Source of the DNA: Zoogloea sp041914405
GTDB lineage: Bacteria > Pseudomonadota > Gammaproteobacteria > Burkholderiales > Rhodocyclaceae
NCBI RefSeq assembly: GCF_041914405.1
Contig: NZ_JAYSDK010000010.1
Location: 62,001-126,000, forward strand
Direction of reading: 5' to 3'
Length of the DNA stretch: 64,000 bases
Shown here: positions 43,771-52,841 of the stretch, one piece after another
How positions within the stretch are numbered: position 1 is the stretch's first letter
How the letters are laid out: each line of letters starts with the position of its first letter
The notes under the pieces: model-generated
Databases searched by the model: none
Told to the model about the DNA's origin: nothing
The model's input: the letters and a program-made list of their open reading frames with translations, nothing else
Made by a program: the position numbers and the translations under genes

Positions 43771-44703
43771 TCAGGCCTGGTAAAGGGAAAGTGAGCGGCG
43801 CGCCGTCGGCGCACGGAGGGATTGACGCAAGGCGCCCGACAGGAGCAGCACGCCGAACAGCGCGGCCAGGCCACCCGACGCGGTGCCCGCTGGCTGGACC
43901 AGTGGTTCGGCGAGCTTCGCCAGATGGCGTCCGGCAACGGGCGTGGGCGGAGGAGGCACCTCGACCGGAGACGGCGGCCTGACAGGCGGTGTGGCCAACG
44001 GCGCGTCCAGCAGACGCCGCGCGCTGAAGTGAGGCATGACCTGGGCCGGCAGATCAGCGACCGTCCGCTGCGCGGCCTCGAACAGCTCCCCCGGCAAGGG
44101 CTGCGTCGGTTCTGACGACGCCAAGGGTGGCGGTGTCCCCGTGCCCCGCGCCTGCCCATCCCGGTCGCCCACGTGATAGCCGGTGCGCAGGAACTCGATG
44201 GCGTCCGGATTACCGTCGCGCGCCGCCGCCTCGAACCACTTGCGCGCCTCCGTCTCGTCCTTCGGCACGCCGCGTCCCGCCTGCAAGGCGCTCGCGTAAT
44301 GGAGCTTGCCCAAGGTCGCGTATGGAGAATCGCCGGCCAGCGCCGCCCGGTGCATCAGCTCGGCGGCGGCCGGCAGATCCGGTGTCACGCCGCCCGCCCC
44401 ATCCTGCAACATCAGGGCCTTCCAGATCATCGCGCCGATGTAGCCGGCAGCGATGCACTTGTCGAAGACCTTGCGGGCGTTGTCGTGGTCGCCGCACTTT
44501 TCCAGCAGATAGCCCTTGCTGCACACCATCAGGCTGGCCGGCTGATCCACGATGTATTCGAGGGTCTGGTCGCCGACCACGTGGGCCAGGTCGGTGGGCT
44601 CCCCGGTCTGCGGCACCGGCCCACCGCAGAAGCGGTTGTCCGCCGCCACTGCGGCGGTGGTGAAAAACAGGGCCAGCATGGCGGCCCCGGTCGATCTGCG
44701 CAT
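43771..44703 (-). CDS. Exported Sel1-repeat protein with Pro-rich linker and C-terminal membrane anchor
   Basis: A 310-residue protein. A signal peptide (about 1-20, ending AVAA) precedes a helical repeat domain. ATLGKLHYASALQAGRGV and ARKWFEAAARDGNPDA are Sel1-type repeats; earlier repeats hold Cys 26, 61, 70 and 83, which may form disulfides. A proline-rich stretch (VRPPSPVEVPPPPTP, about 241-255) leads to one membrane helix (about 277-293) and a basic tail. The C-terminal anchor plus Pro-rich span is reminiscent of TonB, reversed in order. The start ATG at 44703 has GGGGA upstream; 44709 is possible. Confidence 0.8.
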   Translation of the reverse strand: MRRSTGAAMLALFFTTAAVAADNRFCGGPVPQTGEPTDLAHVVGDQTLEYIVDQPASLMVCSKGYLLEKCGDHDNARKVFDKCIAAGYIGAMIWKALMLQDGAGGVTPDLPAAAELMHRAALAGDSPYATLGKLHYASALQAGRGVPKDETEARKWFEAAARDGNPDAIEFLRTGYHVGDRDGQARGTGTPPPLASSEPTQPLPGELFEAAQRTVADLPAQVMPHFSARRLLDAPLATPPVRPPSPVEVPPPPTPVAGRHLAKLAEPLVQPAGTASGGLAALFGVLLLSGALRQSLRAPTARRSLSLYQA

Positions 44704-44802
44704 CGGCATCCCCGTCGAGTCATGGCGGGAACCCGTGCCCCGCCTCACTCCGACTCTAGGCCTGCGGACACGCCGGGACATCGGCATCCTGCCCGGATGC
44801 CG

Positions 44803-44819
44803 GTGGGCAAATTGCCCGA
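44803..44819. promoter_or_regulatory. 17-base palindromic repeat, copy 1
   Basis: GTGGGCAAATTGCCCGA contains the palindrome GGGCAA-A-TTGCCC. It lies between the divergent Sel1 operon and cupin gene. An identical 17-mer occurs at 47545. Confidence 0.6.
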
Positions 44820-44946
44820 CCGTCAGACGTCATGTGCATCGGGAAGATTGCCCAGCCTTTTCCGGGCAGGCTGACCTCACGGCGACGCGGCCCGCCAGGA
44901 TCTACTGGCAGCGGCCATCCGGCCTCGACAACCAGGAGACAAACCC

Positions 44947-45402
44947 ATGCCCCACCGTTTCGACGAACGCCTCATCCGCTGGCAGCCCTTCGGCGACTTT
45001 CCCCATTTCGTCTTTGCGATCCTGCAGGTGGACATGCAGCAGCGCATCGCCGATGTGCTGTTCAAGTTCGCCGCCGGCCAGCAGATCGTCCTGCACCGTC
45101 ACAAGGCCCTCAACCACACCTTCGTCGTGCAGGGCGAGCATCGCCTCTACGAAATGGACGGCCGACTGCGGGAAGTGCGCCCGACCGGCAGCTACACGGT
45201 GTCACAGCCCAACGAGACACCGCACCGGGAAGGCGGCGGCGCCGAAGACTGCATCGTGCTGTTCAGCATGCGCCCGCAGCCCGGCGAGCTGCTGTACGAG
45301 ATCCTCGACGATGCCGGCGAGACGATCGCCGAACTGAGTCTGGAAACCCTGCAGGCCCTCTTCGAGGCCTCGTCCGCCGAAGCAGAGACGGAAGCGGCCT
45401 GA
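44947..45402 (+). CDS. Cupin-domain protein
   Basis: A 151-residue protein with one cupin barrel. GQQIVLHRHKALNHTFVVQGEH supplies His ligands of cupin motif 1, and a later YTVSQPNETPHREGGG supplies the motif 2 His. It probably binds a metal. Substrate is unknown. GGAGA precedes the ATG. It is divergent from the Sel1 operon and convergent with the response regulator. Confidence 0.82.
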   Translation: MPHRFDERLIRWQPFGDFPHFVFAILQVDMQQRIADVLFKFAAGQQIVLHRHKALNHTFVVQGEHRLYEMDGRLREVRPTGSYTVSQPNETPHREGGGAEDCIVLFSMRPQPGELLYEILDDAGETIAELSLETLQALFEASSAEAETEAA

Positions 45403-45405
45403 AGC

Positions 45406-46041
45406 TCAGATCAGCCCAAGGCGCAGCGCCAGCCGGGTCAGCTCGATGTCGCTGCGCACACCGAGCTTGCTCTTGATCTGGTAGTGGCAGTTCTGCACCG
45501 TTTTCGAGGAGATCGACAAACGCTCGCCGATCTCCTCCGCACTGCAACCGTCGAGCAGCAGGCGCAGGATCTCGAACTCCCGCGGCGCCAGCTCGGCGAG
45601 CGGCTCCCGCGGGCGCTCGACGAGGGCCAGGGCCAGCTCCGGCGCAATGTCGGGACTGATCACCTGGCGCCGCTCGGCCACCTTGTAAACCGCTTCCACC
45701 AGCACCGTCGGCGGGCTGCTCTTGGTTACGTAGCCGAGGGCGCCGGCACGCAGCGCCTGGGTCGCGAACAGCGGTTCCCGGTGCATCGTAAACACCAGGA
45801 TGCGCACGCGGGCGTCACGCTGCACGAGGCGGCGGATCAGCTCTACGCCGCCCATATCGGGCAAGCCCAGATCAAGGACCAAAACGTCGGGTTCGAGCGC
45901 CCGGAACTGTTCCAGCGCGTCGCGGGCCGTGCCCGCCTCGCCGACGATGCGCAGGTCCGGCCGCATCTCCAGCAGGCGGCGGTAGCCTTCGCGGACAATG
46001 GCGTGGTCGTCCACCAGCAGCAGGCGGGTGATGTCAGACAT
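45406..46041 (-). CDS. NarL/LuxR-family response regulator
   Basis: A 211-residue regulator. The receiver domain has acidic LLVDDH and phospho-acceptor Asp57 (VLVLDLGLPDMGG). A LuxR helix-turn-helix spans about 145-211, with LAPREFEILRLLLDGCSAEEIGERL and SISSKTVQNCHYQIKSKLGV. It overlaps the kinase gene by eight bases and is its cognate partner. The targets are unknown; the identical palindromes at 44803 and 47545 in bracketing promoter regions are candidates. Confidence 0.95.
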   Translation of the reverse strand: MSDITRLLLVDDHAIVREGYRRLLEMRPDLRIVGEAGTARDALEQFRALEPDVLVLDLGLPDMGGVELIRRLVQRDARVRILVFTMHREPLFATQALRAGALGYVTKSSPPTVLVEAVYKVAERRQVISPDIAPELALALVERPREPLAELAPREFEILRLLLDGCSAEEIGERLSISSKTVQNCHYQIKSKLGVRSDIELTRLALRLGLI

Positions 46042-47446
46042 GGACCGCGTCCTCCTCGTGGCAGGCATCGGGCGGGAAGATCGCACTCACCCGCATGCCG
46101 CGCGGCGTGACCGGCTCCAGCGCGAAACGCCCGCCGAGCGCCTCGACCCGCTCGTGCATGCCCAGCACGCCAAGGCCGCTGCCGGCCGTATCGCCCTTGC
46201 GTGGTGCGCCGTCGTCCTCCACCCACAGGCGGCAGCCGGCCGCGTCCCGCTGCAGGCGCACCGCTACCATTTGCGGCTCGCCGTGGCGCAACGCATTGGT
46301 GAGGCTCTCCTGCACGATGCGATACAGGCTGACCGTCAGACCGTCCGGCAGGTCGTCCACCGCACCATCGATATCCAGCGTAAAAGCGCAATCCGGGCGC
46401 CGCCGGCGCCCCCCGGCGAGCAACTGCTCGAGGGCTGCCTCCAGGCCGAACTCCTCCAGCCCCACCGGCCGCAGCTGATGCAGGATGCCCTGCAGACTCT
46501 CCATCATGTGGCCGGTGACCGACGCGATGGCCTGGGCGGCCGGCAGCAGATCCGGGCGGGAGTTCTGCACCGCGGCGCTGACGTAGGCGGCCTCGGCACC
46601 GATGGAGGCCAGGCACTGGCCGAACTCGTCATGAAGTTCCCGCGCGAGGTGGCGGCGCTCCTCCTCCCGTACGGTCAGCAGGCGCAGGGCGAGCTGGCGC
46701 TGGCCGGCCAGGGTCTGCTGCAGGCGCACCACCAGATGGTCGAAGCCGCTGGCAATGAGGCGCAGCTCCACCAGCTGCGGGCGCGGCATGCGGGCAGCCA
46801 GGTCGCCGGCCTGCAGACGCCCGAGCACTGCCAGGATCTCCTGCGCCGGCCCCAGCGCACGGCGCACCGGTAGATAGACCAGCAGGTTCAGCACCAGGAT
46901 GCCGATGGTCATGCCCAGCACGGTGCGGATCTGGTCCCACACCGCGTTGGCCTCACTGTCCACGTTGGGGGTGACGACGAACTCGCCGACCTTGACGCCC
47001 GGATACTGGCCGATCACCCCACGAAACGCGATGTCCGGCCCGGTGAGGGTCGCCAGCAAGCCACGCAGCAGAGCCGGCGCCTCCGCCCCGTCGCCGAAGC
47101 AGCGGCGCACCGCCGGCCGCTTGTAGATGTCCTCCACCGCCACGCAGATGCCGAGCAGCGGCCCGATGCCGTCGAGGGACGACAAATCCAGGCCGTCCAG
47201 ACTGCGCCGGAACACGTCGCGCGGCTGCGCCGCCTCGCTGGCCAGCAGGCGCTCCACCGCGCCACCGGCCCGCTCAATGTGGGCCCGCATTCGCGCCTCG
47301 GCCCGCTGCAGCACTACCGCACTGGCCACGAGTCCGATCGCCACTGCAAAGAGGCTGACCCGCTGCAACAGCGTGCGCTTCAGGTCCACGCTGCGTTCAT
47401 GCCCCTCGTCCACTGCCCCGGCTGGCCGGCTGTCGTGCGTCTCCAT
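46034..47446 (-). CDS. Sensor histidine kinase, HisKA_3 (NarX/MoxY-like)
   Basis: A 470-residue kinase. Helix 1 at about 28-47, a periplasmic domain to about 172, helix 2 at about 175-193, then HAMP, a HisKA_3 helix with His272 (LARELHDEFGQ) and an HATPase domain (ESLTNALRHG; GSGLGVLGMHERVEALGG). The periplasmic segment AVEDIYKRPAVRRCFGDG resembles LapD/MoxY sensor domains, which is suggestive only. GGGGAAGG precedes the ATG. It is divergent from selO. Confidence 0.94.
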   Translation of the reverse strand: METHDSRPAGAVDEGHERSVDLKRTLLQRVSLFAVAIGLVASAVVLQRAEARMRAHIERAGGAVERLLASEAAQPRDVFRRSLDGLDLSSLDGIGPLLGICVAVEDIYKRPAVRRCFGDGAEAPALLRGLLATLTGPDIAFRGVIGQYPGVKVGEFVVTPNVDSEANAVWDQIRTVLGMTIGILVLNLLVYLPVRRALGPAQEILAVLGRLQAGDLAARMPRPQLVELRLIASGFDHLVVRLQQTLAGQRQLALRLLTVREEERRHLARELHDEFGQCLASIGAEAAYVSAAVQNSRPDLLPAAQAIASVTGHMMESLQGILHQLRPVGLEEFGLEAALEQLLAGGRRRRPDCAFTLDIDGAVDDLPDGLTVSLYRIVQESLTNALRHGEPQMVAVRLQRDAAGCRLWVEDDGAPRKGDTAGSGLGVLGMHERVEALGGRFALEPVTPRGMRVSAIFPPDACHEEDAVHV

Positions 47447-47544
47447 CCTTCCCCTCAGGCCTGCACAGCCATACCATAGTGAAACAGTCGGATTTTATAA
47501 AACACGCGGCCCAAGCCGCGGTCCCGAAGATTACCCGAACCCCC

Positions 47545-47561
47545 GTGGGCAAATTGCCCGA
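47545..47561. promoter_or_regulatory. 17-base palindromic repeat, copy 2
   Basis: GTGGGCAAATTGCCCGA, identical to 44803-44819, ends nine bases before the selO start, between selO and the divergent kinase gene. Confidence 0.6.
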
Positions 47562-47570
47562 ACAGAGACC

Positions 47571-49067
47571 ATGCACACCCTCGAAACCCTGCCCTTCGAC
47601 AACGCCTTCGCGCGGCTCCCCGCCGCCTTCTACACACGCCTGCCGCCGCAGCCGCTGCCCGATCCCTACCTGGTCGCCGCCAGCCCGGCCGCAGCCGCAC
47701 TGATCGGCCTATCGGAGGGCGAACTGGCGCGCCCCGAGTTCGCCGAGTTCTTCGCCGGCAACCGCCTGCTGCCCGGCAGCGAGCCCCTCGCCGCGGTGTA
47801 TTCCGGCCACCAGTTCGGCGTGTGGGCCGGCCAGCTCGGCGACGGCCGCGCCCACCTGCTCGGCGAGGTGGCGATCGGCCTCGACGACCCGGCCAGCGGC
47901 TGGGAGATCCAGCTCAAGGGCGCTGGCCAGACGCCCTACTCGCGCTTCGCCGACGGGCGCGCGGTGCTGCGTTCGAGCATCCGCGAATTCCTGTGCTCCG
48001 AAGCCATGGCCGGCCTCGGCATTCCCACCACCCGCGCGCTGGCGGTAGTCGGCTCGAACGCGCCGGTGCGCCGGGAGAGCGTCGAAACCGCCGCAGTGGT
48101 GACCCGGCTAGCGCCGAGCTTCATCCGCTTCGGCTCCTTCGAGCACTGGGCCGCCAACCGCAAGCTGGACGAGCTGCGCCAGCTCGCCGACTACGTGATC
48201 GACCGCTTCCGCCCCGAATGCCGGGATGCCGCCAATCCCTACGAGGCCCTGCTGCGCGACGTCGGCCGGCGCACCGCCGAGCTGATCGCCCGCTGGCAGG
48301 CGGTGGGCTTCATGCACGGGGTGATGAACACCGACAACATGTCCATCCTCGGCCTGACCCTCGACTACGGCCCCTTCGGCTTCATGGACGCCTTCGACGC
48401 CGGCCACATCTGCAACCATTCCGACGACCACGGCCGCTACAGCTACAAGGCCCAGCCGCAGATCGGCCACTGGAACCTGTACGCCCTCGGCCGCGCGCTG
48501 GCCCCGCTAATCGGCGAGGCCGCCGCGGTGCAGGCGGCCATCGAGGAGAGCTACGCGCCGGTGTTCGAGCAGCAGTTCTTCGCGCTGTTCGGCGCCAAGC
48601 TCGGCTTCACCGAAGTCCGCCCGGGCGACGAAGATTTCATCGGCGACACCTTTCAGCTGCTCCAGCAGCAGCACCCGGACTTCACGCTGTTCTTCCGCAA
48701 TCTCGGACGCCTGCCGGCGCGGGTGGACGAAGCCGGGCGCGCCGCCGCTGACGCACCGCTGCGCGACCTGCTGATCGACCGGGAAGCCGGCGACGCATGG
48801 ATTGCCCAGTGGCGGGCGCGCATCGCCGCCGACGGACGCCCCGATGCGGAACGCCAGACTGCCATGGACGCCGTCAATCCGCGATACGTGCTGCGCAACT
48901 GGATCGCCGAAGGCGCGATCCGCGCAGCCCAGGGTGGAGACTTCAGCGAAGCGCAAGCTGTGCTGGCCTGCCTGTCGCGGCCCTTCGACGAACAGCCGGA
49001 ATACGAACGCTTCGCCGCGCCACCGCCGGACTGGGCGGCTGGGCTGGCGGTCAGCTGTTCGAGCTGA
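47571..49067 (+). CDS. selO: Protein adenylyltransferase SelO (YdiU)
   Basis: A 498-residue SelO pseudokinase that transfers AMP to Ser, Thr or Tyr of redox proteins. YSGHQFGVWAGQLGDGRA, ELQLKGAG-like EIQLKGAGQTPYSRFADGR and GFMHGVMNTDNMSI form the inverted ATP site. DYGPFGFMDAFD supplies the metal-binding Asp. The C-terminus ends SCSS, the cysteine form of the tail that is Sec-containing in eukaryotic SelO. Length is normal. Confidence 0.97.
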   Translation: MHTLETLPFDNAFARLPAAFYTRLPPQPLPDPYLVAASPAAAALIGLSEGELARPEFAEFFAGNRLLPGSEPLAAVYSGHQFGVWAGQLGDGRAHLLGEVAIGLDDPASGWEIQLKGAGQTPYSRFADGRAVLRSSIREFLCSEAMAGLGIPTTRALAVVGSNAPVRRESVETAAVVTRLAPSFIRFGSFEHWAANRKLDELRQLADYVIDRFRPECRDAANPYEALLRDVGRRTAELIARWQAVGFMHGVMNTDNMSILGLTLDYGPFGFMDAFDAGHICNHSDDHGRYSYKAQPQIGHWNLYALGRALAPLIGEAAAVQAAIEESYAPVFEQQFFALFGAKLGFTEVRPGDEDFIGDTFQLLQQQHPDFTLFFRNLGRLPARVDEAGRAAADAPLRDLLIDREAGDAWIAQWRARIAADGRPDAERQTAMDAVNPRYVLRNWIAEGAIRAAQGGDFSEAQAVLACLSRPFDEQPEYERFAAPPPDWAAGLAVSCSS

Positions 49068-49072
49068 GGCGC

Positions 49073-50065
49073 CTAGGACTCGATACGCCGGCCCGCGTAA
49101 CCGGGCAGGTATTCGCGGATGAAGGATGACAGCAGGCCGCGCCCGGCCTGCAGCGGCTCGCCATTGCGGGCTGCATCGGCCAGCAGGGCGCGCGCCTCCT
49201 TGTACTCGCCGGCCTTGTTCAGCAGGTAGGCGACGGTGTTCTGGTAGCTGGCGATCTTGCGGCGGTAGCGGGCACGCTCTTCCTCGCTCAGCTTGTGGCG
49301 GGCGAGGAGGTAATTGGCCTCGTGCAGTTCCACCGCATTGCGGGTCATCGCCAGCAGGTTCTTGCTCAGGTTGCTGCCGTGCTGACGGTAATAGGCGAGG
49401 CTGCGGTTGAAATAGCCCATGCTGCCCTGCGCCCCGACGCGCAACCACAGATCGGTGTCGTCACTGCCCCGGTACTGGGCGCGGAAGCTGACCGGGTCGT
49501 TCAGCAGCCGCTCACGGGCCAGCATCACCGAATCCGTGTGGATGGCCGCGTAATTGAGACTCATGAAGACGTAGAACGCGTCGCCGCAGTCGTGCCAGTC
49601 CTCAGCGCCCGTGGGGCGCAGGAAGCCACTGGAGCGGGCCAGGAAGTCCGCGTTGGACAGGTAGGTGCCATCATGGGGCGTGCCATCCTCCTCGACCAGT
49701 TGCAGGTCGTGGAAGGCAGCGACCCAGTGGGGATGAGCGTCCAGCCCCTCGTTCAGGATGCGGAACTTGTCCGGATGGTAGTAATCGTCCTGGTCGAGAA
49801 AACACACATAAGGCCCACTGGCGAGGGACAGGGCGATGTTCTTCGGGATCGTCGGCCCGCCGGAGGCTTTCTCGCGCCACACCGTGCGGATCCGCGCATC
49901 CCGTCGGGCATATTCCTCGATGATGCACGGCGTCTCGTCCGTGGATCCATCATCGACGATGATGTGTTCGAAATCGTGGAAGCTCTGGCCCAACACGGAA
50001 TCGAGTGCCTGCCGCAGATACTGGGCGCCGTTATGGGTCGGGGTGATTACGGAGATCTTTGGCAT
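49073..50065 (-). CDS. Glycosyltransferase family 2
   Basis: A 330-residue GT-A glycosyltransferase. PKISVITPTHNGAQYLRQAL, IIVDDGSTDETPCI and the metal-binding YVCFLDQDDYYHPDKF (DxD-type) are diagnostic. The C-terminal third is helical (RYRRKIASYQNTVAYLLNKAGEYKEA), probably for acceptor binding. No membrane helix is seen. It follows a GT4 gene by 21 bases, so the two act together on an envelope glycan whose other genes are not in view. Confidence 0.93.
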   Translation of the reverse strand: MPKISVITPTHNGAQYLRQALDSVLGQSFHDFEHIIVDDGSTDETPCIIEEYARRDARIRTVWREKASGGPTIPKNIALSLASGPYVCFLDQDDYYHPDKFRILNEGLDAHPHWVAAFHDLQLVEEDGTPHDGTYLSNADFLARSSGFLRPTGAEDWHDCGDAFYVFMSLNYAAIHTDSVMLARERLLNDPVSFRAQYRGSDDTDLWLRVGAQGSMGYFNRSLAYYRQHGSNLSKNLLAMTRNAVELHEANYLLARHKLSEEERARYRRKIASYQNTVAYLLNKAGEYKEARALLADAARNGEPLQAGRGLLSSFIREYLPGYAGRRIES

Positions 50066-50086
50066 TTCGGTCTCGATGAGGTCGCT

Positions 50087-51232
50087 TCAGGAGGTCACCG
50101 CGGTGGGGGCGCAAGCCCGCGCATACTCACCGGCGCAGTGTTCCCAGGTAAATTGCTCGCGGACCCGTGCCTGCAGGCGCCGGGCCAGTTGCGTCGCCGC
50201 CCGCCTGTCGTCGAGGATCTGGCGGATCGCCGACGCGCAGGCTGCGTGATCGTCGACGTCGAAGAGCAGGCCGCTTTCCCCGTCAGCAAGTGTTTCCAGG
50301 TGCCCTTCGACCCGGCTGGCCACCACCGGCACGGCGCATGCCCCGGCCTCGATGGTGGCGATGCCGAAGGGTTCGCTGTCGGAAGGCTGCACGCAGACGG
50401 TGGCATTGGACACGATACGGGCCACATCCTCCGGCGACAGATTCATCAGCGTGTGGAGCCGCCCGTCGCAGCCCTGCCCGGCGGCCAGCGCCCGCACTTT
50501 CGACAACTCCGGGCCCTCCATGCCGATCAGCACCAGATGGAGGTCCGGGTAGTCCGCCGCCAGCCCCAGGAAGACCTGAGTCAGGAAGACCTGCCGCTTG
50601 CGCGGGATGAAGGAGCCCACCTGCACGATGTAGCGGGCCGGCAGGCCCGGGTAGGGCTCGAGGCCGTCATGGAAGACCGCGGTATTCACGCCGTTGTAGA
50701 TGGCCCGGCCATCGGGGTGGCGGAAACCGAAGACCTTCACCGCCTTCTCCAACAAGGCCCGGGAGCAGAACGTGAGGGTGTCCGCCTTGCGCAACGTGAA
50801 TGCCAGAAGCTTGCGTGCGATCGGGTCGGCCGGACTGTTCACGTCGGTGCCGTGAAAAGACAGCACCAGGCGACCGCGGAAGAGGCCCAGGCTCTTGAGA
50901 CAAGCAATCGACAAGGCCCCTAGGCCGACGTAATGGAAGTTGACGCAGGCAACCTCCGAGCGGTCCAACCAGCGGGCCAGCCGGGCCAGGTGGCCGGGCG
51001 CAGACAGCAGGGACTTCAGCAGGGCCAGCGGCGTCGTTCCACCCAACACGCCGAAGCGCAGCATTACCACGTCGGCCTCGCCGGCCCGCGGATGACGGCA
51101 GCCCCAGTCATCCTGGCAGATCTGCGCAGCCTGCCCCATCGCCTGGTACTGCTCAAACAGGTTTCTGATAACAACGCTGACGCCGGCGGGATGAAGCGGA
51201 GACCAGGGAATGACGAGCAGGATCTTGGGCAT
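50087..51232 (-). CDS. Glycosyltransferase family 4
   Basis: A 381-residue GT-B glycosyltransferase. The N-terminal domain has WSPLHPAGVSVVIRNL and VLSFHGTDVN. The C-terminal domain has YIVQVGSFIPRKRQ, and the nucleotide-sugar site SDSEPFGIATIEAGACAVPVVAS has the E-x7-E pair. It likely uses a nucleotide sugar to extend a polysaccharide or glycolipid. The ATG at 51232 gives the MPKILLVIPW start; a longer frame adds unrelated residues. First gene of a pair with the GT2. Confidence 0.93.
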   Translation of the reverse strand: MPKILLVIPWSPLHPAGVSVVIRNLFEQYQAMGQAAQICQDDWGCRHPRAGEADVVMLRFGVLGGTTPLALLKSLLSAPGHLARLARWLDRSEVACVNFHYVGLGALSIACLKSLGLFRGRLVLSFHGTDVNSPADPIARKLLAFTLRKADTLTFCSRALLEKAVKVFGFRHPDGRAIYNGVNTAVFHDGLEPYPGLPARYIVQVGSFIPRKRQVFLTQVFLGLAADYPDLHLVLIGMEGPELSKVRALAAGQGCDGRLHTLMNLSPEDVARIVSNATVCVQPSDSEPFGIATIEAGACAVPVVASRVEGHLETLADGESGLLFDVDDHAACASAIRQILDDRRAATQLARRLQARVREQFTWEHCAGEYARACAPTAVTS

Positions 51233-51357
51233 TTGGCGGCTGGCGGCTCTCGACCGTTTGCGGGGTTCGCAGCCAACGGATGATACGTGATCGCACCGCC
51301 GAGGAAAATGACGAAGGGAATCCCGCGCGCAGGCGCCTTCCCACGCCGTCTGGGTAC

Positions 51358-51852
51358 TCAGCCGCCGAAGCTCCACCCGCCGTGGCTGCCCGCCACGGCG
51401 CCGAGCACCACGATCAGGCTCACGCTCAACAGCACCACATGCACGCGCTGGATGCGCGCCATCGTACCCAGCGGATCGCGCCGCGCACTGGCCTGGAAGG
51501 CCTTGTGCAGCACGAAGGGCTCAAGGATGAAGAGCATCACCGCGAACAGGGTCCACACGACCACCATACCGTGCATCCACCACCAGTTGGCCGGGTCGGC
51601 GAAGCGCGAACCGACACCCAGCCGCCACACCAGCCAAGTCCCCGACGCGCCGGCCAGCAGCACGCTCCAGCGGGCGATCCCGGCGAAACGGAGCTCCAGC
51701 CGCTCGAACAGCTCGAGCTGGGCTTGCGGCTCGGCCAGCGCCCGGCAGGCCGGCAGCAGCACCAGGGTCACGAAGGCCACCCCGCCTATCCAAAGCAACA
51801 CCGCCAACACGTGCAGCGCACGGGCGATGGCGAAATCGTTGAAGCCACTCAC
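51358..51852 (-). CDS. CopD-family four-helix membrane protein
   Basis: A 164-residue membrane protein with four to five helices. ALHVLAVLLWIGGVAFVT and SGTWLVWRLGV with NWWWMHGMVVVWTLFA resemble the CopD/YcnJ domain, whose His residues may bind haem or copper. It starts with GTG at 51852, overlapping the upstream TGA (GTGA), so it is co-translated with the polyferredoxin. The function may be electron transfer or copper handling. Confidence 0.8.
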   Translation of the reverse strand: MSGFNDFAIARALHVLAVLLWIGGVAFVTLVLLPACRALAEPQAQLELFERLELRFAGIARWSVLLAGASGTWLVWRLGVGSRFADPANWWWMHGMVVVWTLFAVMLFILEPFVLHKAFQASARRDPLGTMARIQRVHVVLLSVSLIVVLGAVAGSHGGWSFGG

Positions 51853-52841
51853 TGAGTCTTCCTTTCCGGTTTCGGCGCGCTGAAGGCCGCCTCGTTATGC
51901 CGCGCCGCCTCCCCGCTGACCCACTGCAGCAAGGGGCCGCGGGGATTGTCCCGCTGGGTCGTCTCGCAGGCGCTGACGCACTGGGCGCACTGGGTGCAGG
52001 TAAACATCGCGCGCTTGATGTTGCGCGGCTTCAGGCGCATCGGGCAGACATGGTCGCAGGCGCTGTAGCAGCTTGCGCAGTCAGCAGCCCGCTCGCGCTC
52101 GAAGCCGACCACCATCGCCGCCCGGTTGCCCATCCAGGCCAGGCTCTGGAACAGGCCCACCGCGCAGGCATAACGGCAAAACAGATGGCGCGCGAACAGG
52201 AACTCCAGCGACAGCACCATCGTGCCGGCGGTGATGAAAATGAACTCGTTGCGGGTCGGCGCCAGTGTCAGCAGGTGCCCATACACCTGGAAGGGCGGGA
52301 GCAGGTAGGTCAGCAGCACCACCGCCCAGACGAAAGCGAAACCCACCGCCAGCGGCACCGTCACCAGCCACCACAGGCGGTCGTAGCGCACCGGCGTACC
52401 ATCCGGCTCCCACGGCGGCAGCTCGCGGGCCTCCCACACGCTGGGGCGGCCGATGGCCCGGCGCATGAAACCGTTGATCGTTTCCACCACCGAGAAATGC
52501 GGGCACAGCCAGCCGCAATACAGCCGCCCCCAGCGCCAGGCTACGCCGATCAGCACGGCGCCGACTGCGAGGATCGGCAGCAGCACCCGCCCGATGACAC
52601 GCAGCACTGCCCCCAGCGCGTCGATATGGCCCGCCGAGAAGTCTTCCAGGCCGGCGTGCCACTCGAAACCGAGCAGCCAGGCGTGGCCCGCCACTAGGTC
52701 GTAGCGCAGCAGATTGAACACTGGCGCCAGCACGAACAGCACAAAGAAGCCGCCCTGGGCCCAGCGCCGCAGGCGCTGGCGGCCGCCGTCGGGCCGCGCC
52801 GTGCTGACCGGGCGGATCGGGATCACACGGGGTGTTGCCAT
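51849..52841 (-). CDS. Membrane polyferredoxin (NapH/NosR/CcoG-like)
   Basis: A 330-residue protein with about five membrane helices. Two membrane-edge Cys motifs, CGWLCPH and CRYACAVGLFQSL, are those of NapH/NosR/CcoG. Two 4Fe-4S sites follow at the C-terminus: DCASCYSACDHVCPM and CTQCAQCVSACE. Such proteins pass electrons from quinol or ferredoxin across or along the membrane. No nap, nos or cco genes adjoin it. Its ATG overlaps the preceding TGA by one base. Confidence 0.87.
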   Translation of the reverse strand: MATPRVIPIRPVSTARPDGGRQRLRRWAQGGFFVLFVLAPVFNLLRYDLVAGHAWLLGFEWHAGLEDFSAGHIDALGAVLRVIGRVLLPILAVGAVLIGVAWRWGRLYCGWLCPHFSVVETINGFMRRAIGRPSVWEARELPPWEPDGTPVRYDRLWWLVTVPLAVGFAFVWAVVLLTYLLPPFQVYGHLLTLAPTRNEFIFITAGTMVLSLEFLFARHLFCRYACAVGLFQSLAWMGNRAAMVVGFERERAADCASCYSACDHVCPMRLKPRNIKRAMFTCTQCAQCVSACETTQRDNPRGPLLQWVSGEAARHNEAAFSAPKPERKTQ

